A stretch of 64,000 nucleotides of DNA. Source: Adineta ricciae (lineage: Eukaryota > Rotifera > Eurotatoria > Adinetida > Adinetidae). Positions 11,556 through 22,557 of this stretch are shown here, one piece after another. Where the stretch lies: the NCBI GenBank assembly GCA_905250025.1, contig CAJNOJ010000035.1, positions 310,001 through 374,000 on the forward strand, in the 5' to 3' direction. Under the pieces are notes generated by a model, which searched no databases, was not told the DNA's origin, and saw only the letters and a program-made list of their open reading frames with translations. Positions within the stretch are counted from its first letter, which is position 1. Each line of letters starts with the position of its first letter. A program made the position numbers and the translations under genes.

Positions 11556-14500
11556 TCGTTGGATTGCCGACTCGTTTGTATATAAGACAACTTCAAAGCG
11601 AGATGTGCATTTCATTAGTCCATGCCTTGACAGCAAACATTCATGTTGACACAGAAACCATTGTCTAATAGTCATTAGTTTGACAAGTGCATAAACAATT
11701 TCCTCTGATTTACATACAATTACATCACTGTGCTGATTTACATTCGTATTAATCAAATCTTCAGCAATTGATTCTTCTCCTTAATCAACAGTCAAACAGA
11801 GGAAAAAAATGTCCTCTTACTTATGAATGTGTGTTCGAGTCACACAATAGTCATAATTGAAATGAAAGAAAAATTTGTGCTCGTGATGAGAGCTGCTCTG
11901 ATAGAGAGTTCCGTTTTTTTTTCATATTGACGCACGTCATCGGATATTTGTCGATTGATCAGAAGATCAATCGGTTCCAAACCAAATACATTCTCATAAT
12001 TGAATCTTCGACAGCAAAGGTAAGTTTTGTTTTTCTCCCGTTCGAAAGCGAGTGTGGGCGTCAACAAATAGCAGACATTACTGTTACTGGACATTGATAA
12101 CGACCGATCATGTGCTGTACAATAAATAGTCGTACGATTAAATGTAATATATGAACATGAAATCTAAGGAAGTTTTCTATTTGAAGTTCTCGTCTTCCTG
12201 TGTCATCCTACACTTCTAATCTGATTAAAAGTATATTTTTCCATGCGGTAAATACGTTGACTGTTTGTGTGCTACAGGATTATTGAATCAATATTGAGAT
12301 AAAAAGGAACACATTCGATTAATGTAATTGACTTAGCAGATGTTCCTGAAAATAAAAGGTCATATTGGAAAAAAGAAAATTTATTACATCGGAGAAGTTC
12401 TGAGGACAGAATGCATTTTATCATTGTTCGACTGACTGTATGAAGTTTTCAGTGCTACACTAATCCCGAGTTTCTTTTTTTTCATTGAAAATCAATATTC
12501 TGAACTCAACACCCAAACATCCGTATACCTGCATATAGATTTTGTCGGTAATTACTTTTTAATTGTCAGTTATTATAAAATAATCAAGCGCAAGATTATG
12601 TTAACACGTTGATTTCGGTAAATAGTCAAAAAACGGGAGAAATCAATTTCGAACATGGCAAAAATGCATCAATATTGACAGAAAAAATAGATCCGAGAGA
12701 GGAACTAAGCATCTACTGCCTTTCTGCGGATTTGTCTCATCTCATCAATTTACTAGAAGCGTTCGAAAGTATTTTAGATCAGAAATCGTGTCACTATTTA
12801 AGTTCGAGTAAGGAAAAATTCAGCAATAATTAAAGAGAAATGCAAAGCTCGTAAACAAATACGTCGAAAGACAGTAGAGAAAAGAAAAAAGTAACGGAAG
12901 AGGCAAATTCCATTTACTTCTCTTGCATTCGTCGAGATTTGTCTTTAACTTTTGGACTTATTATTATCATCAGAAGAGAAGAATGAGCCTAAACATAAAA
13001 TAACATGAGAAGTTATCACAAACGAGATGCGAGTTACTGAGTGTTCTACTTCCAGTTCATTATCTCTTTCCAGTACATTGATTACTCTACGAGAAAAACA
13101 AAGGTGAAATATACACCGAAAACAAGATTGAATAGCTAGCTAATTAAGTTAAAACATATTGTTTTCCTTCCGTAATTGAATAAAGAGTAGATAAGATGTT
13201 TCTAGCGTGCAAAACGTAAGTCTTCTCATGAGAACACGTGCAAATTAAAGAACTTGCTTACTCACTACACTTCGAATAGATTACAGCCGTGTTGGGAGTA
13301 CGTGGATGTTAAATAGCGCTAAATATCTTTATGGAAAGCAATTGTTCTCTTGGTTCCTTTGAGAGTTGTCGAAGAACAATGGCATGTATTCATGTCTATT
13401 TTTGTTTTTTCGTAAAATAAAGACAGTTTAGTTAATTTCTCGACAATGTACATGCATCAGTGTCGCATTGTCAGTCACGTTCAGGGAACCGTGGTTGTTG
13501 TTCGCATTCGACTTCCTTAAGATCTCAGATTATTGGAAAATGGACGAGTGCCTTTTGGACACGCATACCATTTGTTATTATTTTATGTGAAACATGTATT
13601 CAGTGCGGTTAGAATTTCTCTGACGATGCATTTCAATGTCAAACGGGATATGATGAGAGACAATTACCTCGGTAACTGATGCAGAGCAGAACATGTTGTT
13701 TCAAAGAGATTCTCCGAAAAAAAATCATTTTAAGTATATTCAAAGCATAGACTCGTTTATCTACCCACGATTAGCTAGGCCACCAAGAGTAGTTTTCTTT
13801 AAAAGAACAGATAAGCTGACTTTGACTTATCTTCGATGAATAGATTGAAGCAAACTTTTTGAACTTCTCTATACCTATTTAAGAGTTATCGTTCCATTGT
13901 ACTGACTATTCAAAACATAATTGAATGCTAGAAGCTAATAAGTATCAAAGAGACGTTTTTCTATTCTTTTTATTTCTACCTATTATAGATTTTAATGAAG
14001 GAGGAAAGCTTTTAAGATATGTGAGGAAAATTTGCATAACTCGTTTTTTTCTTTCTCCCGTTCAAGTCACATTAAATTATTTTAGATCAATTATTTCTTG
14101 AAGTAGCGACTAGTGCGACAGCTCACTCTGTTGACGATACCAACCGAATCTTCATGAGATGATTGAATAGAAAATTCATCCGACTGACAACGACGCAAGT
14201 TCAAATTCAAGGTAGTTTCCAATATGACTAAGGACTTTCATGCTGATGAAGTGAATCTTTCGAAATGAAACAGCCGGAGATTGCATTACTTCGAAAGAAA
14301 TGATATAAATAGCAAATATAAAAACACATTTGCTTCTTTGCAGAACATCCTATTGCATTCAGCAAGGTGAAGCACTATTCATTTGAAACGTTTTTTCTCC
14401 TTCTATGTTAATTAGAAGAATATTCTCCGTTGAGCACATGCGGAACGCGTATCTATGCATGAGTATCATATCTAAACTACAAAGGCACATAGATCAAGAC

Positions 14501-15676
14501 GTTTTCTCTCTTGCACCACTTGTTAACGTAAACGAAGAGAAGAAATCACTTATGGAAAGTTTTGTTTAGCTCGATGGTGAGATGCCTTTGCTTGCTAATT
14601 ATTGCATTTGTTGAATGTTAATTATAATTATAAATTGCACTTTTCTCCACTCTAGTTTACTAGCATATTTTCTCGTCGAAAGCGTATGCCGAACGCGACA
14701 GAATTAGTTGTCCTATCGTATACACGCATCAAGTTTGTTTCTTTCTTTCTTTTCTCATCTATTCAGTTCATTCTATTGATTTGAATAATACAGTCCCATC
14801 TTTCGTGATCGACAAGAATTGTATTTCAATGAAAAGGACATTTTTTCAAACGTGAGTGTCTGTCATCCTCTCGGATGTGCACTGAAAGGTAGTTAATTGA
14901 ATTTGACATGTTTCTTCCCTCCGACATATTTCGTATTTCTTTCAAATCACCGTTGGTAAGCAAGAGGAGAAAAAGAGAGAACCGTCTGATGTTCTTCAGT
15001 ATTATTGCGACATAGTCAATAAAGCAAGAAAACAACTGACAGATGTGCGTTACTCACATGCGTTTTCTAAGTAACAAATTTCATTCAATTTGCTTTTGTA
15101 TCATTCGAAAGTGCGTACGTGTTCCCTCTCTGATCTTTCGATTTTTTTTCATTTTTCTACTTGAGTCCATTCAATTTTCCCATACACTCAACTGAACGCA
15201 CTTTTCTTATGAATAATTGAAATATTTTACTCCGCTGTTGATTTCTATCGTATGTTATCAGCAGCAAAGAAAACTCCCCGTCTCTTTTCTCCATCTACTG
15301 CTTGTATATATAAGATTATAAATATGATCCTGTCAAAGAACATTAACTCTACGATAAACAATGTAACAGAAGATCGTATAAACATAAGAAAAATCCTTTC
15401 GATTAGATGTTACCATTGTTGTTCACCACGCTCTTATCGGTCAAAGTTATGTTAGACCAGAAATAATAATCACGACTGATAGAAGAAAAAAAAAGAGCAT
15501 ATAAACAGCCCACACATGAGTTGCGAACTGCGTCATGTATCCGACTAGGAAAGGAAGAAAATCACGCGGAGTTATATTGTCAAAGAGAAAACAAAGCTTC
15601 TTTTCACAGTTTAATATATTATTAAACTTCTTCATCTTCTATTTTAGCCTTACTAGTAGATTTCTTTCTTATCACA
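11556..15676. other. Gene-poor stretch upstream of the GPCR
   Basis: 4.1 kb without a supported gene. It is AT-rich and both strands are full of stops. The longest frames (132 codons at 11358..11756 minus, 84 at 11840..12094 minus, 74 at 12609..12833 plus) show no family signature. The first overlaps the RBFA 3' exon antisense. The part next to 15677 presumably holds the GPCR promoter and any non-coding 5' exons. No simple repeat, palindrome or transposon end was recognised. Confidence 0.5.
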
Positions 15677-17383
15677 ATGTCTCCTTATTCTTCGGAATCA
15701 TTCAATCAAACCAGTTCGTATGTGACTTCGACATTAGCCGAACGATTCATGTACAATGTGTCGGAATCACTTCTCAGCAATGATTTGAACGGAATTGATC
15801 ATGACTTTAGCAATAGTTCACTTGTGCGTTATAAGACACTCTATCGTGAATATCATGGAATAATATCAAGTTTTGTATGCATATTTGGTTTAACCTGTAA
15901 TCTATTTAATATTATCGTTTTAACACGTCCACTTATGCGTTCATCGACAAATACGATTTTAACGTCTCTAGCATTGTCTGATCTCATCAAAATGTTGTTC
16001 GTTTTGCCAGCAGTGATTATTTTCTATTGTTTACAAACTAGTCAACATAAAAGTGAGCCGAACTTTCAATCACGCGCGCAAGTCACATTCTATATGATAC
16101 AAATGCTTGTAACGTTAACCTTGCATTGTATTAGTACATGGTAAGTCATTTTTGTGAGGAGAAAAACAACTTAAACCATTTTCTCGTATCTACGTAAAAA
16201 AAGTGGAATCTTGCGAATAAAATGTTGCAGATGTCTTTCTTTACATTAAACTTACATCAATCAATGATATTTGTTCATGTTATTAAAAAAAAAACCGGCT
16301 AGATAACAGGGCACACTTGACATCTCTGAAATTCTAATATAGTCGTGATTTTGCAATATATGATAGTTTGTTTAGGTTGACCGTTTTACTCGCTGGCTTT
16401 CGCTTTGTGTTCTTGAGTTGTAAGTCGTTGACGCCGTACGTTTCAACACCACATCGTGCTTTGCTTGGCGTGTGTACGGTGGTCGCCATCTCGACGATTC
16501 TTTGTATCCCGTCATATATCGAACATCGGCTTGTTGAACTTATCAATAATGATACTAATGCCACTGATGTATCAAAATCTTATATCTTTGCAGAGACCAA
16601 GCTCAGTAAAGCCTTGTCATTACGTGACACTGTTTTTGTCCTACATAGCGTTATATTTAAATTAATACCATGCATATTATTACTCGTATTTAGCTTTCTA
16701 TTAATCCAACAGCTGAGACACGCCTTAGAGAATGCGGAGAAGTTACAAAAGCATTCGATACCAACGGCGAATCACGGTCAAAACGGACGAAGTCGTGGAC
16801 GTCGACGAGAAATAGAAAATCGTCGGACAACCTTAATGTTAGTCATTGTTTGTGTTCTTTTTCTTATCACAGAATTACCACAAGGTGCCATTTTACTCTT
16901 GTCATTCATTTCCAAAAACAATTCGAAGTATTACTTTGGAATCTATCAGCATTTAGGTAAAGGTACTTCTTCAATCAGCCAATAATTATCCGTCTCTTTT
17001 GTTCTCTAGGCGATACCTTCGATATATTAGCACTGATTAATAATTCAGTTAATTTTATTTTGTACTGTTTAATGTCACGTGCCTTTCGTGACACATTCAA
17101 GCAAACATTTGCCTTCGAGTGTTATAAAGTTGACCAACGTGAATCATCGACGTCATTTATCAACTTGTCTCTAATTAAAAATCGCCGAAAACAGTTGTCG
17201 GCGTCGTTTGCCCAAGAGCAGGGCTCCAATTATAAGTATTCCGATGATCAACGAACGAGCATAGTACTAAGTGACGCCAATCTTTTGAAGAAGAAATCTA
17301 GTCCAGACGTTATAAATCATTCTCCAGTGACAACTCCATTACTCAAAGACAATCATGCTAACGAACTAACATTAAAGTCTTGA
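15677..17383 (+). CDS. Neuropeptide GPCR, myosuppressin/DMSR-type
   Basis: Three exons (15677..16140, 16376..16956, 17010..17383) encode 472 residues. The extracellular N-terminus has several NxS/T glycosylation sites. Seven hydrophobic segments follow. TM1 has GLTCNLFNIIVL and TM2 has LTSLALSDLIKMLFVLPA (the LxxxD motif). The TM6 region reads FLITELPQGAILLLSF and TM7 reads INNSVNFILYCLMSRAFRDTF. The LITE-PQG block in TM6 and the WLTV...FR pattern at TM3 are typical of myosuppressin/sex-peptide-like (DMSR) receptors of invertebrates. These sit in the plasma membrane and signal through G proteins on binding RFamide-type or related peptides. The E/DRY motif is replaced by GFRF. Intron 1 splits the TM3 Trp codon and is 235 bp, long for this window. 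The ligand cannot be told. Confidence 0.82.
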
Positions 17384-17409
17384 GTGGATTTTCTTTTCTT
17401 TTGTTTTTG

Positions 17410-17415
17410 AATAAA
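17410..17415 (+). terminator. Poly(A) signal AATAAA of the GPCR gene
   Basis: AATAAA 27 bp after the stop codon at 17383. Confidence 0.55.
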
Positions 17416-18515
17416 TCTAACGGATTTATTTGATATTTAGATTTTATCCCAAAGATAACTCTATTTGTCTTTTTGATACTGACAGGGTGGAAACTATTCG
17501 CATTCACCCGCTGGGTACGAATAGTTCAGTCGATAAAAACCTATCTCTAACGCATTAGCTTTGTTTCTTTTCCCACGATATAAAAGCTGACTAACATCAG
17601 CAGTCTACCATTTCCTTTTCTTATTCGTTAATTGAAGCATATGGGTGATCTGTTCCTCCGGTGAAATATCTGACTGCATCTAGTAATGATATGATATGGT
17701 GTGATTTAGTCTGTGATACAAAATTCAATTATGGGATCTAGGAATATACCGACACTATCGCAAGTAAGCGTCCTGGTCTCCGGTGTTTTTCACGTATGTA
17801 ATTAGATCTCTCTGTTGGCAACATGTCAAGCGTAGTTTATAACACATGATATTCGCGCTGTATAATAAGAATTAAGGTTGTAGTTCGTATAAATGCAATA
17901 AACAGTATTTATATACCGATTTTACATTAAGTAAATACGCATGTAGGATAATTACATATTCAGCCTACTTTGTAACACATGAATTATCCTGATCTATCTG
18001 ACTTATATGTAGTGGACATACAGCAAAAGAGTTTTGTGATGGTTTTTACAATAGACAATTTCTCTTAAACTTTGGGTTTAATCGCTGCAAGGTTTTCAAT
18101 GAGGTAAATCAAAATAAAAATAACCGCAAATAGTCATACTCAGTTCTTTTTATCTGAAAGTACGTAGTTTCATACCGAATATCTTCTATTGAAGCGAGAT
18201 TTCATAGTCCAAAGTTGCCATTCAATAGGCAAAAGACGATGATCGTTACAGTCTGAGCGTTTAACTTAGACAATATTTCCTAGGTGTAAATTGGGATTAT
18301 AACTAAAGATGTAATTGTTATGAAACGATTATATTATGGTGCTGTTAACTTGAAACACTCTTTAATCTAGGTGTCTAATGACTTGAAACCCTAATCTTAT
18401 TTGGAAAATCTCGAGTGTGCTTTATTTTTTCTTCTTCTTGTGAAATTTATTCTAAGAACACCCCCAAGAATATGACACCAACCGGTTGAAAAAAAGACAT
18501 TGCAAAGATAAACAA

Positions 18516-18540
18516 AACAACAACAACAACAACAACAACA
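18516..18540. repeat. (CAA)n microsatellite
   Basis: About eight AAC/CAA units in a row, some 75 bp downstream of the nicalin stop codon, so probably within its 3' UTR. Confidence 0.8.
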
Positions 18541-18615
18541 GAAAGTGCAAGAAAACACAAAGAAACGTCTGCTTTTTGTTCAGAATAGGAAGAAATTTTC
18601 TTGTTTACTTTTCAT

Positions 18616-20498
18616 CTAATTGATTTTACGTTTGTATGCACCATATTGGGATGATGCTGGGGATAAAAACATATTCGTATACGATCTATAACGTAAGAGT
18701 ACACTGATGATTGTTGACCAGTGAGCGGCGACCAAATATACCAAACCGAGATAAATAGCGATGAATATGGCTAAGACAAGATCGAAGATAGCTGGTTTGA
18801 TACGATAAACGTATAACTGTCGTCCTTGATCATCGTCGCCGTCGAAAAAGACGAACTCGGGATCCTTTTTATTCGGACGAATCGTTGTTTTCACAACATT
18901 GCTTAAATATCGATGAGCATATTGCTCCAGTGCAAGTACGACAGGATGAGTTTTGGTTAACAAGGATGGTGTTCGCGAATAATTTGTTAAAAATGTCAGC
19001 CATTGTTTGGTGAATGTCACCTGATCGTAATCCGACTGTTGATCCGATAAAAGATAATTTTGATCAATGATGGGAAAACTAACATCGGTTTTATTGAAAA
19101 TTAAACGAATGAGTGCATCGCTGATGTATTGATAGTTACGTTCGATAGATGCGAGATCAACTTCACCGTAAACGTCACTAATCGATGAATGTGAACATGA
19201 TTTGGATGAATTCAAATGCGAAAAGGTGAAAGCGGGAAGCTTCGCCCATGAGTATTTTTCATGTTCCCACGCGACAAAGTCGCTCGTTTTTAAGATTTTC
19301 TTATGAATTTGTTCGAATGTTAATGGACCGTGTGTTGATTTCTCACTCAATTGCGTCAGAAGTTCACGTAGAATACCGCCCTAGAAAAAAACCGGTCAAA
19401 AGAAAGCAGACAATGGGGTTTCTCAGCTCGTACTGTTTGTGTGTCTTTGGGTGGTTTTGAAACATGCATGTAAAGTTCATTGGATTGTCCTAATGAGTCT
19501 AAAACGAAAGATAGAATGTCAATTTGGTATTTGTGTACTTAGCAAACATATTCACCTAGACAAACAACAACATCGACGTCATTCGGAAGTTGTTGTTGTT
19601 GTTTTTGATCATGGTAATCATCGATCCACTTTTTACTTCCTTGATAATTCAGTTTTCCACCGGCAGCAAAGAGGAAATGAAGATTATACTTAGCTCGTGT
19701 TGTTTGTTTAGCATATAATTTGGAAAACAGACGAATTAATTTCAATAAAATTAAAACTCCACTGGCATTCGAATCAGCACCTTGTGCCAATCCGCTTGCC
19801 AAACCCATGGCATCATAATGTGTTACGAAAAGAATTTTGGGTAGACGTTCTTCGATTCCATGACCAACTAGCTTACCGACAATGTTGTACAAAACACTAT
19901 CCGTTCGTTGGTTGTATTTGCCTGTATTAACAGACAATTGGTATCCGTCAGCTGTGATCATATCGTAGATGACGGCTAGAGCAGAATCTTTTGTTGAGTC
20001 GCGACGTGATTCGATCGATTTATATAAATCATTCATTTGTTGGTTTTCAGGCAGAAAATAAATAGGAATTGGAACACTTTCAGCAAGTAAAATGGTTTCC
20101 AAATCGCAGATTTCGGACTTTTGTTCGTCTGACCATTGCGTAGTTGTTGAAGGAATAACAACAAATAGGCCATTGATACCTTTGGAAACTAATGAACGAA
20201 ATCGTTCGATGGTTAGCTTTTCAAGACGTATCAATGCAGCTTTGCGATTCAAATTTGCATGTGACCATAAACGAACTTCACTCGAAACAAACGCTTGACG
20301 ACTGCCATAAGCTTGACCATATAAATCGTATTGAACCATTCGATAGGCTTTGAATTCTTGAGTCGAATCCACGAACGTAAATGGACTCAGGTAAGTTGGC
20401 GACAGTATGCATATGATTGGTAACCAATAGAAAAGAAAACCTGTAACTGTTGTTGCGCGAAAAAGAAACGTATCGAAAAGATCGTTTATTTCAAACAT
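18616..20498 (-). CDS. NCLN: Nicalin (BOS complex subunit, nicastrin-like)
   Basis: Three exons (19556..20498, 19434..19498, 18616..19380) encode 590 residues against 563 in human nicalin. There is an N-terminal hydrophobic segment (FLFYWLPIICILSPTYL), a long luminal domain of the M28 peptidase-like fold, and one C-terminal membrane helix (LVLAIFIAIYLGLVYLVAA). The peptidase-like core is visible in ILFVTHYDAMGLASGLAQGADSNASGVLILLKL and LHFLFAAGGKLNYQGSKKWID. These resemble aminopeptidase metal-site blocks, but the set of metal ligands looks incomplete, as expected since nicalin is thought non-catalytic. Nicalin works in the ER membrane with TMEM147 and NOMO in the translocon-associated BOS complex for multipass proteins. 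The gene lies 163 bp downstream of vezatin on the same strand. The family call rests on domain order and local motifs. Confidence 0.85.
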
Positions 20499-20661
20499 TG
20501 AGTATTAATTTTTGATTTATCTCTTCTATATGAGTTCGATGTACTTCTATCTAGAATAGGAAACGAGCGTTTTCTATAAGTATTCCAAACAACCGGTGCT
20601 TAAAAGTTCAACACAATTCATTTATCCTACCGTAAACATTTAACAAGAATATACCTACGTC

Positions 20662-22319
20662 TCAATTATCCTCATCATCGAAATCTTCAATGTCATCTTC
20701 CCCAAAAATATCTTCATTGATATTAAGTTTCTTTCTGTTCAAAACAAACGTATGTTTCAATTCGTCCAACATTGATATAGTATTTGACATAGGCAATAAT
20801 TTTTCAAAAGGTTCTTCGTCCACAACTTCCTGTTTAATCTCTGGCAATGGCTCTTCTTCTGCTTGGTCAACAGCTCCAAGCAGGCGCTGTTCACGTTCAT
20901 TCCAATCCTGTTTCTTGCCTTGAATAGCTGTTTGAAGTTCTTTCATCAGACAGTTCGTCTGTTCACGTAATAACTGCTGTTCGTAATCGTTAAGATCAAG
21001 ACTATGAGTCATTTCATCGTTCTCACCATCATTGAACGATTTTCCAGTGTGACATATGAGAATTTCATCAGTTGTCTCTTCGATTTCATCGTCAAATCGA
21101 TGGTAACTTGTGATATTCGATAGATGACTGTCTTTGGTCAGAAGTTCTTCGGAGTTATCTTCGTTAATTTTCACTATTGGCTTTGCTTGTATGACTTCAA
21201 GAGAATGAACAACTGTCTTTAAATCTTGAATAATGCGTTTTAATTGTTCGTGATTGGTAGAATTGCTTTCATTCATTTGAAATAACTGTTCACAGCTCGA
21301 TCGAAGAAGAAAATAGGATGAAATTAATCGTTTTGGCGAAGGATTTGTTTCCAAATCGGTATAATCGATCATAATCGAACAATTTTGTTTGGTTTGATTT
21401 AATCTGTTCATAGCATCGAGTAGTTTCTTTTGAAAATTGTCGAACGTCCAGTATGAACTCGGGCGAGTTAAGTGTATTAGCTGAATGCATTCGTTGATTT
21501 GCAGATGAGCTAATTTGAAGATTGAATTGACAGAAACCTGATCGAATTGATTGGTCAATTTGTCGAGTTCAGTTGGATCCGATTGTATCAATGGGCCGAA
21601 TTCTTCCAGATCAATGTAACAGATGAGTTGTTCGTTGGCTGTCGAGTGTTGCCGAGCGATCTGACGGGATAGTAAAAAAGATTTTTGTAATTCAACAAAG
21701 ATCTGTTGGCGAAGTTGATGTAATTGATTTTCAAAGAGGGATGATGTCGGACGAATCAATTGAAAACCATGAATGTGCACTAACCATTGCTGATGAGTTT
21801 GAATCGTGTGGACAAACTCGCGCGTTGTTCGTAAGCAATTAAACCAAATGTAATAAATGTAGAGTGGAATGAGAAAGTCGATGATGATGAGAAATACGAT
21901 GAACATGCAGAAGATGAAAGGAAATAGGAAAGTAAGAAGAATCGAGATCTGGAAGAAAAATCAATGCAATCGATAAAGAACAGAAGAAGAAGTTCACTTA
22001 CGAGTAGAAGTGAAATGAGTTTAGTCGGAGATGGATGATTAAGGATGATGTTTTGATCGGTTTTAGGGCAAGTTTTATGAAGATAATGATACCAGAGTTT
22101 GTCTAGAAGGTATGCAAATATTTGGCGAAAATGCGATCGGAGATTGAGATGGAATAACAAATCGAAAAGTTTCGTTTTCGTCGGCGGTTCATGTAAGAAG
22201 TCAGTTGGGCTTTGTGCTTTCGATGTGCTCGTCGGAGTGGTCGAAGATAGACTATGTTCAGCCATTAGATCAGCGATAGGACCAACAAGTGGATCGACAT
22301 CTTCATCGTACTCATCCAT
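20662..22319 (-). CDS. VEZT: Vezatin-like adherens junction protein
   Basis: Two exons (22002..22319, 20662..21948) encode 534 residues; the intron is 53 bp. An acidic N-terminus (MDEYDEDVDPL) precedes a hydrophobic region across the splice junction, two adjoining membrane helices (ISILLTFLFPFIFCMF and IVFLIIIDFLIPLYIYYIWF). The next block, REFVHTIQ...HGFQLIRP...LRQQIFVELQKSF, lines up with the vezatin region after its membrane hairpin. Further on, a pattern near DLNDYEQQLLREQ...LMKELQTAIQGKKQDWNERE matches the vezatin block ending in a Leu-Lys-x-Val-Leu helix. The C-terminus is acidic (EDDIEDFDDEDN). Vezatin links myosin VIIa to cadherin-catenin junctions and is also used in dynein-driven endosome transport. 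The protein is shorter than the roughly 780-residue vertebrate protein. An acceptor-like TTTCAG just upstream of the start codon suggests a 5' UTR intron. Confidence 0.75.
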
Positions 22320-22557
22320 TGTGGATGAATAGAAATTAGGAATATCTGAAAGTACAAAAATATACTACTTTGATTGGAAGGAAAAACTTCCTCAGATAGT
22401 CTGACTTCTATAAGAATAATCTAAAACTATTAACGATTGTTATTATTGAACAAAATCAATGCTTTACAAGATTTCATAAACGTAACAACTAATTTCACGT
22501 ATCTGACAAGATTATAAACAATATACAAGCAAAAATAAGACAAAAACACGATTGGTT

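Larger units (their letters stand above)
17384..18615. other. Convergent intergenic region (GPCR and nicalin 3' ends)
   Basis: 1.2 kb between two genes that point at each other. Apart from the GPCR poly(A) signal and a CAA microsatellite at its right end, it is AT-rich with no open frame of note. Confidence 0.5.

Noticed and set aside
11829-11845. Perfect T-arm-like hairpin (GTGTG TTCGAGT CACAC) suggesting a tRNA
   Set aside because: No matching acceptor stem, D-arm or anticodon arm could be placed in the 70 bases upstream, so it is most likely chance.
12609-12833. 74-codon plus-strand frame in the gene-free stretch
   Set aside because: It starts with TTG rather than ATG in the full frame, has no clear splice sites and resembles no family.
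18516-18540. CAA run as a possible mobile-element tail
   Set aside because: It has no flanking target duplication or element body; it is a plain microsatellite.
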